A DNA stretch of 64,000 bases from CAVTLG01 sp963802635 (GCA_963802635.1 CAWDJJ010000001.1:992001-1056000); one strand, 5' to 3'; counted from the stretch's first letter, positions 1 through 9,754 are shown. Made by a program: numbers and translations. The notes: generated by a model from the sequence alone, not told the origin.

Positions 1-2177
1 TCTCTACTATGAAAGATCAATTGAATTCGGCGTTACGGAAAGATGACCCTGGAACGATAGCACAACGTCTTACCGATGCCATGAAGGAGTGGCAACAAGT
101 TACTCAAAGTGATTTCAATAGCGCGAAGCCGACCAGGGAACTTGGGACAGTTTCAGGGTTTGGCACGCTTAGTCGTCCGCTATCAGAACAGAAGCTTAAA
201 GCAGGAGAAGTAATTTCAGAAGCAACGGTAGAAGGCTACAACCAGGCACGAAACACATGGAAAGAAGGGGAAAGCCGTCTTGACCAATTTCGGGAAGTGG
301 AGGGAGGAGGGAATTATCAAGAAGTTCTGGACAAAGCTGAACTCATAGAAAGCATGAACAAAGCTTCTGCTACGCTGATGCGAGGAACTTTCCTGATCGG
401 GAGAGAGGTACATACTAGTTTTATCGGTGATAAGAAAGCCCACGGAACTGAGGGCTTCGGGGAAGTGCATAAGCAGGTGGGAGCAAGGCTTATGTGGGAC
501 TTGCGCAATCCCGAGTATCATCGGGTTTACGAGCAGACAGAAGTGTGGAAATCGGCAATGGAACGATTTCGTGACAAGTATCTATCTGCTGCACCGAATT
601 TATTGAAAGATCAAAAAGCATTGCAACAGACATGGGAGCAGATATACGCGGAAACTAAAGCTGATACAGAGCTGAAGTCCCGCCTGGATGCACTCACTAC
701 CGTGAAAGATAACTTGTGGATCTCGTTAACGTTAAGTAGAGAGGCTTCTTACATGAAGATGGGAGAGCGCCTTACCGAGGCTATAGACGAGTGGCAACGA
801 GTTACTCAAAGTGATACCAATAAAATGCTGACCAGAAAGGAAGTTTGGGAGTCTGATCAGTGGCTCTATCATAACCAGTCAGCAGGGCGGATTGAAGTGG
901 TATCGCAAGTTTCACAAGAAATGATAGAAGAGTACAACCAGGCACTAGACACATGGGCAGCAGGAAAAAGTTCTATTGGGATTTTGGGAACGGCTGAGGG
1001 AGAAGGGAATTATCAAAAAGTTCTGGGTAGCGCTGAACTTATAGAAAGCATGAACAAGGCTTCTGCTACGCTTATGGAAGGGACTTTCCTAGTCGGACAA
1101 GAGAGATATCTTCGGTTTTTGAACATGTGGGGATCTAAAGATAATAACAGCCACAAACAGGTACGAGAAGAGCTTATGGGCAAACTGTGCGAATCCAAGT
1201 ACTACGAGGTTTACCAAAAGACTGAAGCGTGGAAATTGGCAATGAAGTTATTTCGAGAAGAATATCCATCTGCTATATCAGATTTATCGGAATATCGAAA
1301 AGAGTGGCAAGAGGCATGGAAGGATATATACAGCGCGAGTGAACGGTATACGAGTGCCTTGCGTTTGGATGCATTCTCCACCGCGAAAGATCAATTGAGT
1401 TTTGCGCTAGAGGGGAGTGACTCTAAGACAATAAAACAGAGCCTTATGCAAGCTATAGACAAGTGGTACCGAGTTACTCAAAGTGATAGCGATAGCGCAA
1501 AGCCAGCCAGGGAATCAGAGTCTAGCTGGTTTGATCGTCCGCTATCAGAACATAAGCTTAAAGCGCGACAGTCAGCTTCAGATGCAATGGTAGAAGAGTA
1601 CAACCAAGCACGAAACACATGGCAAGAAGGGGAAAGCCGTCTTGACCAATTTCGGGAAGTGGAGGGAGGAGGGAATTATCAAGAAGTTCTGGACAAAGCT
1701 GAACTCATAGAAAGCATGAACAAGGCTTCTGCTACGCTTATGGAAGGAACTTTCCTGATCGGGAGAAAGCTATATACTGATTCTATGCCCCATAATGACG
1801 ACACCAAGGAGCATGAGAAGGTGAGGGCAAGGCTTATGTGGGACCTGCGCAATCCCAAGTATCATCGGGTTTACGAGCAGACAGAAGTGTGGAAATTGGC
1901 AATGGAACGGTTTCGTGACCAGTATCTATCTGCTACACCGAGTTTATTGAAAGATCAAAAAGCATTGCAAAAGGAATGGGAGCGCATATACGCGGAAAGT
2001 GAAAGTGATACAGAGCTGAAGTCTCGCCTGGATGCGTTCACTAAGGTGAAAGGTAACTTGTATCACTTCTTAAATAGAGTGTCTTATGAGAGGATAGGAG
2101 AGCACCTTACCAAGGTTATAAACGAGTGGCGACGGGTCACTCAAAGTGGCACCAGTACCGAACCGTTCAAAGCTTGA
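1..2177 (+). CDS. Protein with three ~230-aa repeated domains (5' partial)
   Basis: I do not recognise the function. The reading frame is open from the window edge. The first in-frame ATG (position 9) falls inside the repeat consensus (it matches later KDQL/KDNL segments), so the true start almost certainly lies upstream. Three tandem copies follow one another. Each contains an LxxAIDEWxRVTQSD segment, then EEYNQARNTW, a GNYQEVLDKAELIESMNKASATLM core, then YEQTEVWKLAMERFR and a closing SRLDA segment. The composition is charged and looks largely helical; no signal peptide or membrane segment is visible. A one-copy paralogue lies at 3597-4577. The frame beyond the stop still encodes a tail resembling sequence behind the paralogue's stop, so the C-terminus may have been longer. 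Confidence is high that it is coding and none is offered for function. Confidence 0.8.
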   Translation, partial: STMKDQLNSALRKDDPGTIAQRLTDAMKEWQQVTQSDFNSAKPTRELGTVSGFGTLSRPLSEQKLKAGEVISEATVEGYNQARNTWKEGESRLDQFREVEGGGNYQEVLDKAELIESMNKASATLMRGTFLIGREVHTSFIGDKKAHGTEGFGEVHKQVGARLMWDLRNPEYHRVYEQTEVWKSAMERFRDKYLSAAPNLLKDQKALQQTWEQIYAETKADTELKSRLDALTTVKDNLWISLTLSREASYMKMGERLTEAIDEWQRVTQSDTNKMLTRKEVWESDQWLYHNQSAGRIEVVSQVSQEMIEEYNQALDTWAAGKSSIGILGTAEGEGNYQKVLGSAELIESMNKASATLMEGTFLVGQERYLRFLNMWGSKDNNSHKQVREELMGKLCESKYYEVYQKTEAWKLAMKLFREEYPSAISDLSEYRKEWQEAWKDIYSASERYTSALRLDAFSTAKDQLSFALEGSDSKTIKQSLMQAIDKWYRVTQSDSDSAKPARESESSWFDRPLSEHKLKARQSASDAMVEEYNQARNTWQEGESRLDQFREVEGGGNYQEVLDKAELIESMNKASATLMEGTFLIGRKLYTDSMPHNDDTKEHEKVRARLMWDLRNPKYHRVYEQTEVWKLAMERFRDQYLSATPSLLKDQKALQKEWERIYAESESDTELKSRLDAFTKVKGNLYHFLNRVSYERIGEHLTKVINEWRRVTQSGTSTEPFKA

Positions 2178-2356
2178 CAGCTTCTGCCCAGAGAGAATCA
2201 TTAGAAGAGGCACGATGGCGTTACTCTGGAGCCTCATCAGAAGTCAAACGCACCCCTTCCTTGATGGTGAACAGGCCATCATGAGCAGCCATCTGCATAA
2301 GTAATCAAGATGTCACCCTACTATTATTTTGTACTGCTAAACCATGGAGAGCCGTA

Positions 2357-3286
2357 ATGAGACGACGATCTTTATTTATCACCTCCCTACTTACCTTGGT
2401 AGTGTTAGCCGCCAGTACTATCACCATAGTAGTGTCTCACTTGAACGCAGTGCACGCTACCACGGGTACAGCTATCGACACTACAGCGACTACAGCTACC
2501 ATCACTCCCAGGACTACCACAGCGACTAAAGCGGCCACTACTCCCAGGACTATTGCGACGACTACAGCTACCACCACTCCCAGGAGCAGGCGGGGCCAGA
2601 GAGTAGCCATTCCTTCTTACTTCTATCCTGGCTCATTGTGGACACAGTTGGATAATGCTGCGCCTGCCGTTGGTTTAGCTATCATCAATCCAGACAGTGG
2701 ACCAGGGACAAACAAAGATCAGAACTATGCCAATCAAGTGACCAACACTGAAGCGGCAGGCATCACCGTCGTTGGCTATGTCTCAACGTCTTATGCGGGC
2801 ACACGAAATCCGGCGCGTACTCTGGCGGTGGCAGAACGAGATGTGAATATGTACTACGGTTGGTATCCCAACATTGGTGGTATTTTCGTCGATGAGGTGA
2901 GCACTGACTGTAATGCCCTGAACTCTTACTACCAGCCCTTGTATGACTACATCAAAAACAAAGATATCGTAGCCAGAGTTGTCTTGAACCCTGGAACAGA
3001 CACATCTCAATGTTACGCGTCCGCTGGAGATATCATTGTCGACTTTGAGGATACATACTCCAACTATGTCCACTGGACCCCGCTAAGTTGGGAAACAAAG
3101 TATCCGGCCAGTCGTTTCTGGCAGATCATCTATAGCACCAGCGCAACGAATATGTCTAACGCCAGAGCACTCTCTAAGAAGCGAAACGCTGGTTGGGTCT
3201 ATGTTACGAACGACGGAGGAAATAACCCCTATGACACGCTCCCCTCATATTGGAGCAATGAATTGTCCCAGGCCAGCGCTGCATAA
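2357..3286 (+). CDS. Secreted spherulin-4 family (GH135-like) protein
   Basis: The 309-aa protein starts with a basic N-terminus and a hydrophobic segment (residues 6-27) that looks like a signal peptide or anchor. A Thr/Pro-rich low-complexity linker (about 35-76) follows, then a globular domain. That domain contains IPSYFYPGSLW, AIINPDSGPG and GGIFVDEVSTD, the hallmark of the spherulin-4 family. Fungal members of GH135 (Sph3) are glycosidases acting on galactosaminogalactan; the Asp-Glu pair seen here (D179, E180) and a downstream Glu in VDFEDTY (E231) fit their catalytic acids. The inferred role is an exported or surface-attached polysaccharide hydrolase. It stands alone between the two paralogous repeat-domain genes. 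The substrate is not known from sequence. Confidence 0.82.
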   Translation: MRRRSLFITSLLTLVVLAASTITIVVSHLNAVHATTGTAIDTTATTATITPRTTTATKAATTPRTIATTTATTTPRSRRGQRVAIPSYFYPGSLWTQLDNAAPAVGLAIINPDSGPGTNKDQNYANQVTNTEAAGITVVGYVSTSYAGTRNPARTLAVAERDVNMYYGWYPNIGGIFVDEVSTDCNALNSYYQPLYDYIKNKDIVARVVLNPGTDTSQCYASAGDIIVDFEDTYSNYVHWTPLSWETKYPASRFWQIIYSTSATNMSNARALSKKRNAGWVYVTNDGGNNPYDTLPSYWSNELSQASAA

Positions 3287-3596
3287 AGTCTACGCATATG
3301 TAGAATCAGCATAATTCAATTATAGAAATCGCTATATAATCGTAAATAGCATGAATACCTGTCTCTCATCATCTTTTTGAGCTTGTTGTTACGACACATT
3401 AAGCTTTGTTTGAGTGACTTTCCGCAGCGGATCAAAGCCGAGCCAAAAATCATCGACAGCACAAAACAATTTGAGTATACTCATTGCTAGATAGCTCCGA
3501 TGATAGATAGAAGTTGTTTGTCTAGCTCCTATTCTAGCTCATCGGAGGGGGACTGCTTATCCAGAACTCACGTTATGGGAAGGAGTAGTATCGCTC
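3287..3596. other. Intergenic region, no gene seen
   Basis: About 310 bases between the spherulin-4 gene and the repeat-domain paralogue. I see no RNA gene or strong hairpin. A ribosome-binding site (AAGGAG) precedes the ATG at 3597, so the promoter of the paralogue should lie here. Confidence 0.4.
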
Positions 3597-4577
3597 ATGG
3601 ATCAGAAATTATCAAGAGAGGGACTTGGGCCAGGAAATACGAGTAGTTCGAAGTGGGTTCCAGACTCCAAGGCACTGCGTAGCTTTTTTAGTCGAAAGGG
3701 TAAATCGCAGGAGCAAGGTGCTCGTCCACCCCAAGGAGACACGTCAAGTTCGCTTAAAAAAGACGGGTCCGATATGACACCCAACCCGACTGACGCGTCC
3801 CGGGTGCCTATAGATGACATAACACGTTTTCACCGCAACTATACAGACCAGACCAGGAAAGATCAGACAGCTCCAAAGACTAGCGAGTTCGGATTTTCGT
3901 CAGATGCCAGTGCACTTATGGCAGATCTAGGGGATAGCTGGTTCCCCTCGCTATCAAAATACGAGTTTAAATCGGTAGAACTTGTTTCAGATGAGATGGT
4001 AAGGAAGCACAAGCGGGCGCTACAAACATGGAACAAAGGGGAACGCAGTATTCGCCTATTGGACCGATTTGCGGTGGCAGGGAATTATAAAGACGTTTTG
4101 AACAATGCTGAACTAATAAAAAAAATACATGCTGCTGCTGGTACACTTATGCTAGGGACTCTCATGAAGGGGAGCGATTTGCATACTAAATTAGTGGTAA
4201 AGGGGGTAGATCGCAACGCTCAGAGATACAAAGCGTTACGGCAGAGGCTTAGTACAGACCTGTGCAGCCCCCCCGATTACTTTCAGACTTACGAGATGAC
4301 TGAAAAATGGAATTTGGCAATTGAACAGTTTCGTAAAGAGTATCCATCTGCTTATTCAGAGGGTTATCAAAAAGGACTTCAAGATGCGTGGCGCGGCATA
4401 TACTTGAAAACTAGGGATGATCCCGAGCTGAAGTCCCGTCTAGGTACACTTAAGAACACGATGACTGAATTGGAGACCGCGTTAAAGGGGAGTGACCGTC
4501 GCGTGATAAGCCAGCGCCTTCGCGAAGCTATAAGGGCGTGGGACCAGGCTACTCAAAATGACCAGGGCAGCACTTAG
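3597..4577 (+). CDS. One-copy paralogue of the repeat-domain protein
   Basis: The 326-aa protein has an N-terminal hydrophilic, probably disordered region (1-110) followed by a single copy of the domain found three times in the gene at the left window edge. Matching blocks are GNYKDVLNNAELIKKI, TLMLGTLMKGSDLHTKL, YEMTEKWNLAIEQFRKEYPSA and LREAIRAWDQATQND. The start is supported by an AAGGAG ribosome-binding site. Behind the stop (about 4610-4700) another frame still encodes a GSLKKW...SSEAKRATSL tail. A related tail follows the stop of the three-copy gene, which suggests that both genes once ended later or were duplicated together with flanking DNA. Function unknown. Confidence 0.75.
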   Translation: MDQKLSREGLGPGNTSSSKWVPDSKALRSFFSRKGKSQEQGARPPQGDTSSSLKKDGSDMTPNPTDASRVPIDDITRFHRNYTDQTRKDQTAPKTSEFGFSSDASALMADLGDSWFPSLSKYEFKSVELVSDEMVRKHKRALQTWNKGERSIRLLDRFAVAGNYKDVLNNAELIKKIHAAAGTLMLGTLMKGSDLHTKLVVKGVDRNAQRYKALRQRLSTDLCSPPDYFQTYEMTEKWNLAIEQFRKEYPSAYSEGYQKGLQDAWRGIYLKTRDDPELKSRLGTLKNTMTELETALKGSDRRVISQRLREAIRAWDQATQNDQGST

Positions 4578-4783
4578 GAAGTTCAGACGGTTTCGGAGAG
4601 TAGACCATTATCTCTTTGACTGCCAGAACGGAAGCTTGAAGAAGTGGAAGGGAGAATCTCACTCTGAAACTTCATCGGAAGCCAAACGCGCTACTTCCCT
4701 AACTTGTCACCACTGCTATGAGTCATCCGTGTATAGAAAAAGAGGCATCACAAGAACTTTGCACGAGAAGAAAGGGAATACAC

Positions 4784-5727
4784 ATGCACACACGCCAATT
4801 TGGCAAAGCAGATATGCACATTACGCCTATCGGGGTGGGAGCGTGGGCCATCGGTGGTAGTTGGGCTATGGGCTGGGGAGAACAGGACGACCAGGAATCG
4901 ATAGCAACGATTAAGCACGCGCTCAACCTGGGCATCAACTGGATTGACACGGCAGCGGTGTATGGACTGGGACACTCAGAAGAGGTTGTTGGTAAGGCGA
5001 TCAAAGGTCGTGAGAAACCCTATATCTTCACCAAATGCTCGCTCGTCTGGGACAACACGGGCAAGGTCAGCAATTCATTGCAGGCCGACTCACTGCAGCG
5101 TGAAGTCGAAGCCAGCCTGAAACGCCTGGATATAGAAGCCATTGACCTGTACCAGATTCACTGGCCCGATCTCGATATTGAGGAGGGTTGGAGCAAGCTC
5201 GTTGACCTCAAGAAACAGGGCAAAGTTCGTCATATCGGCGTCTCAAACTTCAACGTCGAACAACTGCACGAGCAGAAAAAATTGGCCCAGTTGAGACGCT
5301 CCAACCTCCATACTCGCTACTTGACCGTGACGCGGAAATGGAGATTTTGCCTTACTGCCAGGAACGCAATATCGGCGTCATCGTCTACTCACCCATGGCA
5401 TCCGGTTTGCTGACAGGCACGATGTCCCCAGAACGTGTGCAGAAATTGCCCGACGACGACTGGCGCAAAAAGAGCGCGGAATTTCAGGAGCCACGCCTGT
5501 CGCGTAACCTGAAATTGGCCGATCTGCTCACAGAGATTGGCTATCTCCACAATGTGCCTGCTGGCGTCGTAGCTATCGCCTGGACATTACAGAATCCTGC
5601 TGTGACGGCTGCGATTGTCGGTGTTCGCCACCAGAGGCAGATAGAAGACCTGATGCCCGCTGCCGAATTCCGTCTGAACGCAAACGAATTGGGGCAGATT
5701 CAGCAGTTCCTCGCTGCAAATCCTTAA
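4784..5727 (+). pseudogene. Aldo/keto reductase, split by a one-base frameshift
   Basis: NADPH-dependent aldo/keto reductase. The tetrad is visible in the first frame: D55, Y60, K84 and H126 (YQIHWPD), followed by GVSNFNVEQL. After about 5290 the family sequence (LQPPYSLLDRDAE, then GVIVYSPMASGLLTG, and VGVRHQRQIEDL near the C-terminus) continues in another frame, so one base is missing around 5285-5298. The start ATG at 4784 follows a GAAGAAAGGG ribosome-binding site. Rejoined, it would be about 314 residues, the normal length. It is either truly broken or carries a sequencing deletion; six similar one-base breaks occur elsewhere in this window. Confidence 0.85.
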
Positions 5728-5743
5728 TCAAGGAGGAGTATTC

Positions 5744-5959
5744 ATGATGCAGCTAAGCGCACGCAATCAGCTAAAAGGCAAAGTGCTATCGATAAAGCTT
5801 GACAATGTAATGACGGAAGTCATCGTAGCGCTGCCGGATGGTCAGCAGATCGTTTCAGCGATCACGCGAGGTTCCATTGAGTCATTACACTTGAAAGAGG
5901 GCGATAACGTGCTGGTCGTTATAAAATCGACAGAGGTTATGTTGGGGAAAGATAGCTAA
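5744..5959 (+). CDS. TOBE-domain (Mop-like) small protein
   Basis: This 71-aa protein has the single TOBE/Mop fold pattern: SARNQLKGKVLSI, then EVIVALPDGQQIVSAITRGSIESL and LKEGDNVLVVIKSTEVML. Members bind molybdate or related oxyanions as free-standing Mop proteins or as domains of ModE and ModC. A strong AAGGAGG site precedes two consecutive ATG codons (5744, 5747). It lies 16 bp after the aldo/keto reductase and is probably co-transcribed with it. No molybdenum transport or cofactor gene is nearby, so the physiological link stays open. Confidence 0.82.
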   Translation: MMQLSARNQLKGKVLSIKLDNVMTEVIVALPDGQQIVSAITRGSIESLHLKEGDNVLVVIKSTEVMLGKDS

Positions 5960-6113
5960 GCTATAAAATCCAGCAAAACTAAAAGCAGAACAGAACGAGC
6001 TAACAGAGATAAACGAGAGACAGTCGTAACCTGAACCCGATCCAGACGTAGATACAACAGAGAAGAGCATAACACACACTCTCTACGATAACCAGAAGAG
6101 GTAGGATACGTAT

Positions 6114-8033
6114 TTGGCCCACTGTCTCAATCCACGTGCGGGCGGAGGACATGAGAACCCGAATGGCGCAATTTGCTGCCAGCGCTGTGACTTCCTGATC
6201 CCGGGAGTCCACATTGGCATTTACGAGGTTATCTCTTTTATTGGAGCAGGCAGCTATGGGTATGTCTATAAAGTGCGCGAGCCTCTGCCGTTGGAGCGCA
6301 TCTTAGCTCTCAAAGTGTTACGTTTTGATCAGTTTAACGATAAAACCAGGGCCAACTTCTTCCAGGAAGCTCGTCGTATCGCCAACATGCAGCATCCCAA
6401 TATCTTGCCGATCTACAATTTTGGGCAACTGGAAGAACGTGAGCAGCCTTACTTTGTGATGGAATACGCGCCACAAACGATTACGGACCTCTTTCGCAAA
6501 GCCGATGGTAGCCGCAGATTGGCTCTGGCCGAGGAACTCATTCCCTACGTGCAACAAACGGCTGATGCGCTACAATATGTCCATAACAATGGGCTGGTGC
6601 ACCAGGATGTGAAGCCTGGCAACCTCCTCATCGGTCGCAATGGACAAGTATTGCTATCCGATTTTGGCACCACATACTATTTAGGTATGCAAACTCACGC
6701 TTCGCTGGGTGAAGTGACCGGAACGGCAGCCTATATGCCACCAGAACAATGGCAAGGCAATCCCCGTCGCGACTCTGATCAGTATGCTCTGGCAATCTGC
6801 TGCTACGAACTGCTCAGCGGGCGCACACCATTCCAGTATAAGCGCCTGGAAGAGATGTGGAACGCTCATCTTAAAGAGAACGTTCCTTCGCCGCAACAAT
6901 GGAATTCGCGTGTACCGGTCGAAGTCACTGCTGTGCTCCAGCGCGCCACAGCAAAAGATTATCGCCAACGTTACACGAGCATCACTGAGTTCGCAGAGAA
7001 CTATGTGAAGGCGACAAACCTCGCGCTCCAGCGCTACGCTTGCCAGAATTGCGGACAACAAAATCGCACCGGAGCACAGCGCTGTACCACCTGCGGAGCC
7101 GAGTACGATAATCGTACCTGTCCCTATTGCGATACGCCAATCCGCTTCGGCCAACGTTGCTGCCCCCGCTGCGGACGGCTCACCATCTTACCGGCTGAGG
7201 TTGCGCATAGTCCACTCGTCGGCGTGAGCGTGCGGCAGGGACGCTACACCATTAAACGCGTTCTGAAGCAAGCAGAGGAAACACGTGTGATGACGGCTGT
7301 GGCCTATGATGAGCAGGCCCACGAGCAACTGGTCGTGCTCAAGCGTTGGGAGTGTGCCGAGGGTCCTCTGGTACAACGTGCGAAAGATGTCGCGTACTAT
7401 GAGCGAGCAACCGAACCATTTGCTCGCCTGTGCCATCCACTGATCCCGATGGTCCTTGAGCGCTTTGCCGAAGGGCAACACTATTATGTAGTGATGACTT
7501 ACGTCGATGGAGAGAGCCTTGAGGAACGTCTGTTGAAGCGTCTTCATCCTTTGAGCGAGCGCGAAGTGTTGGGCTACATGCACATTTTGCTGAACATACT
7601 GATCGCGCTGGGACAGCAGCGACCACCCATCCGTCACTACGACATTTCACCCGCCAACATTCTCATAGAAAATAAACGTAGCAGAGTCATGCTCACCGGC
7701 TTTCAGATTCCACCGCCGCCGTTTACTGCCGCCCAGCAGATGAAAGGGAGCGGACGCCGGACAACACGCAAACTAGCAATATCGCCATACCTGCCCATTC
7801 AGGATAAAGCCTATGATCAGCGTACCTGCATCTATTTATTAGCGGCCAGCATGCACTACGCGCTCACCAATATTGCTCCGCCACATTATCCTACCTATCC
7901 ACCAGTACGCCTGCTGAACTCCACTGTTTCACCAGCACTAGAAGCCATTCTCAGTCGTGCACTGTTTGAAGATAATACGGCTCGCTATCAAGATTACGCT
8001 ACGCTCAAACGTGATATTCAACGCTTGCTATAA
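6114..8033 (+). CDS. Ser/Thr protein kinase with zinc ribbons and a C-terminal pseudokinase
   Basis: 639 aa. An N-terminal Cys-rich segment (C4, C21, C22, C25) resembles the short zinc ribbon that opens many Chloroflexota kinases, but the usual second Cys is missing. An active-looking kinase domain follows: glycine loop GAGSYGYVY (44-52), Lys67, HQDVKPGN (163-170), DFG (183-185) and a PPEQW APE-like motif. Around residues 310-355 come CxxC pairs forming two zinc ribbons. The last ~270 residues form a second kinase-like fold with HYDISPANILI, but TGFQ stands where DFG should be and the glycine loop is lost, so it is probably a pseudokinase. No membrane segment is seen. The TTG start is chosen because the zinc-ribbon residues begin there and an AGAGGTAGGA site lies upstream. 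Substrate unknown. Confidence 0.85.
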   Translation: MAHCLNPRAGGGHENPNGAICCQRCDFLIPGVHIGIYEVISFIGAGSYGYVYKVREPLPLERILALKVLRFDQFNDKTRANFFQEARRIANMQHPNILPIYNFGQLEEREQPYFVMEYAPQTITDLFRKADGSRRLALAEELIPYVQQTADALQYVHNNGLVHQDVKPGNLLIGRNGQVLLSDFGTTYYLGMQTHASLGEVTGTAAYMPPEQWQGNPRRDSDQYALAICCYELLSGRTPFQYKRLEEMWNAHLKENVPSPQQWNSRVPVEVTAVLQRATAKDYRQRYTSITEFAENYVKATNLALQRYACQNCGQQNRTGAQRCTTCGAEYDNRTCPYCDTPIRFGQRCCPRCGRLTILPAEVAHSPLVGVSVRQGRYTIKRVLKQAEETRVMTAVAYDEQAHEQLVVLKRWECAEGPLVQRAKDVAYYERATEPFARLCHPLIPMVLERFAEGQHYYVVMTYVDGESLEERLLKRLHPLSEREVLGYMHILLNILIALGQQRPPIRHYDISPANILIENKRSRVMLTGFQIPPPPFTAAQQMKGSGRRTTRKLAISPYLPIQDKAYDQRTCIYLLAASMHYALTNIAPPHYPTYPPVRLLNSTVSPALEAILSRALFEDNTARYQDYATLKRDIQRLL

Positions 8034-8187
8034 AATGTCTGCTGCCCTGGAATTGTTACGCTTTTATTTTTGCCGGTCGCCTCTCCTGATGCATCAGTTT
8101 CCCAGCCACTGATAACCTCATTTGATCAAACGGCGGCAGACTGTCGCTCGTTGGCAGACGACAAAGGAGGCTGATCCTCCGACTTGA

Positions 8188-8230
8188 GATAGTGTTTGGA
8201 AGGCAATATGAGCTGAAACCAAACACTATC
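8188..8230. terminator. Hairpin between convergent genes (copy 1)
   Basis: Perfect 12-bp inverted repeat GATAGTGTTTGG / CCAAACACTATC with a ~19-nt loop, downstream of the kinase gene and of the oppositely oriented SRPBCC gene. It probably acts as a transcription terminator or an mRNA 3'-end stabiliser; no U-tract is seen. Confidence 0.5.
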
Positions 8231-8239
8231 TGAGTAGTT

Positions 8240-8278
8240 ACCAGTGGTACAACAACACAAAAATATCGTACCACTGGT
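8240..8278. terminator. Hairpin between convergent genes (copy 2)
   Basis: 11-bp inverted repeat ACCAGTGGTAC / GTACCACTGGT immediately before the SRPBCC stop codon. Together with the neighbouring hairpin it separates two convergent transcripts. Confidence 0.45.
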
Positions 8279-8283
8279 GAGCC

Positions 8284-9309
8284 TTATTCTTGTGTCGTCT
8301 GTTGTTGTGTCTGGCGATCATGTTCTAGCTGTTGTGCTAACAGCGCTTCCTGTTCGCTCTCCGAGATCTGTCCGTGCGTTGTGGCGCGCCAGGGCGATTC
8401 GAAGGCTGGTCCTGTTTTACGCGCGTGCATGCCAGGTGCGCGTGATATCATGGGGTCCTCGCTATGGCGCGGAAAGCGTTCGCTTCTGGCATCTTGATCA
8501 CCGATAGCGGTGCGTTCCATGGCGGCATTGCGTCCGCCGATAGTGTCATAGATAGGATGTAGCACGCGCTCTGGCCCGATCTTTAGCGTTTGAGCACGTT
8601 CTCTGGCTGCCAGGCGATCCCGTTCAGCCTGTTGTCTGAGCGCCTCTTGCTGCTCTTGAGCAATCTGCTGCATAAGCTGTTGCTGGCGTTGCAAAAGAGC
8701 CTCTCTTGCTCGTTTGACTTGTGCTGTCTGCTCCTTTGCATGGCGTATGCGTGTTTCGCGTTCTTGCAACGCCTCTTTGCTCATCATCGGGTCCTGGCTC
8801 ATCGCAGCCCGTTGCCGCGCTGTCGTTGCACCCTTTGTCACCGCGCTCTGCCGGTGGAACAGGTAATGCGATAGCATAGGATCTAATGCCCCTTGTGGGG
8901 TTGCTTCGACCATGGCGGCAAAGCGCTTCAACTCCTGTTGCAATACTTCATGTAGATGATTATCGAAGCCCAGGTGCTCGGCTACTGCTCCCAGCATACC
9001 AGTTGGAGGTGTATAAGATAGGTAGACATCGACGGCTGTTTGTTTCGCCGTAAGCGGAGTAAATTTTACCATGCCACGATTGCGTAGGCCACGTGTTGAG
9101 CGCCAGCCTATCTGCTCATCTACTATCCAGCCCTCGTTCACGGCATCCCATTCCTGTGATCCGGCTACCCAGTGGCTGCGTTGCTCATCATAATAGGTAA
9201 CTTCTTCTACGAAGCTCATATACTTGGGAAAGTCATGGAAATGGCTAAACAATACATAGACCTGATGAATCGGAGCTTGAACGGTGACAGATACATGATG
9301 ATCAGACAT
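8284..9309 (-). CDS. SRPBCC (polyketide cyclase/COQ10-like) protein with long coiled-coil tail
   Basis: About 341 aa. Residues 1-140 form an SRPBCC/START-like lipid-binding domain: VSVTVQAPIHQVYVLFSHF near the start, then FPKYMSFVEEV, ending with LQQELKRFAAMVE. The rest is a Gln/Arg/Glu-rich helical region (about 190-250, coiled coil likely) and a polar tail. Similar short proteins act as stress or envelope-associated proteins in Chloroflexota, but no function is established here. The internal ATG at 9309 is preferred because AAAGAGGG lies just upstream. It converges with the kinase gene. Confidence 0.78.
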   Translation of the reverse strand: MSDHHVSVTVQAPIHQVYVLFSHFHDFPKYMSFVEEVTYYDEQRSHWVAGSQEWDAVNEGWIVDEQIGWRSTRGLRNRGMVKFTPLTAKQTAVDVYLSYTPPTGMLGAVAEHLGFDNHLHEVLQQELKRFAAMVEATPQGALDPMLSHYLFHRQSAVTKGATTARQRAAMSQDPMMSKEALQERETRIRHAKEQTAQVKRAREALLQRQQQLMQQIAQEQQEALRQQAERDRLAARERAQTLKIGPERVLHPIYDTIGGRNAAMERTAIGDQDARSERFPRHSEDPMISRAPGMHARKTGPAFESPWRATTHGQISESEQEALLAQQLEHDRQTQQQTTQE

Positions 9310-9681
9310 AGATACACCCTCTTTCTGCGCTCTCACTGCATGCTTTACGTAGTATACCTCTCACTAAAATGAACAGAAGTAGATTTCTGAGACTACCATG
9401 GGACAGAAGGCTAAATGCTCGTGTGCTCGTGGCTACATGCGGGTTTATTGGACTAGAGGCGACCCTCTCGCCAGACCTAGCGTACTATAGCATACCATAG
9501 TACAAAACAGCTATGCAAGGTCTGCAAATGGGCGGTTCGGCAAGTTTGTTGGTGAAAAGTAGCAATAGCGGTATAATGAAATATATTGAAACACAGCTAT
9601 TGGTACATGAAACTCAGGTTTGCTCCTACTGGAAATAACCAGAGGAAGAACATTCATTGGGCAAAAGACTATGAACTTTAG
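9310..9681. other. Intergenic region between SRPBCC gene and tRNA
   Basis: About 370 bases holding the promoter side of the leftward SRPBCC gene and the sequence downstream of the leftward tRNA. No coding potential or repeat is recognised. Confidence 0.35.
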
Positions 9682-9754
9682 CGCGCCCAGCAGGACTCGA
9701 ACCTGCGGCCAATTGATTAGAAGTCAATTGCTCTATCCACTGAGCTATGGGCGC
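9682..9754 (-). tRNA. tRNA-Arg (anticodon TCT)
   Basis: Read on the minus strand, a complete cloverleaf is visible: acceptor GCGCCCA/TGGGCGC, D stem GCTC/GAGC, anticodon stem ATTGA/TCAAT around loop CTTCTAA (anticodon TCT), and T arm GCAGG-TTCGAGT-CCTGC. Discriminator base G; CCA is not encoded. It decodes AGA/AGG. Confidence 0.95.
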
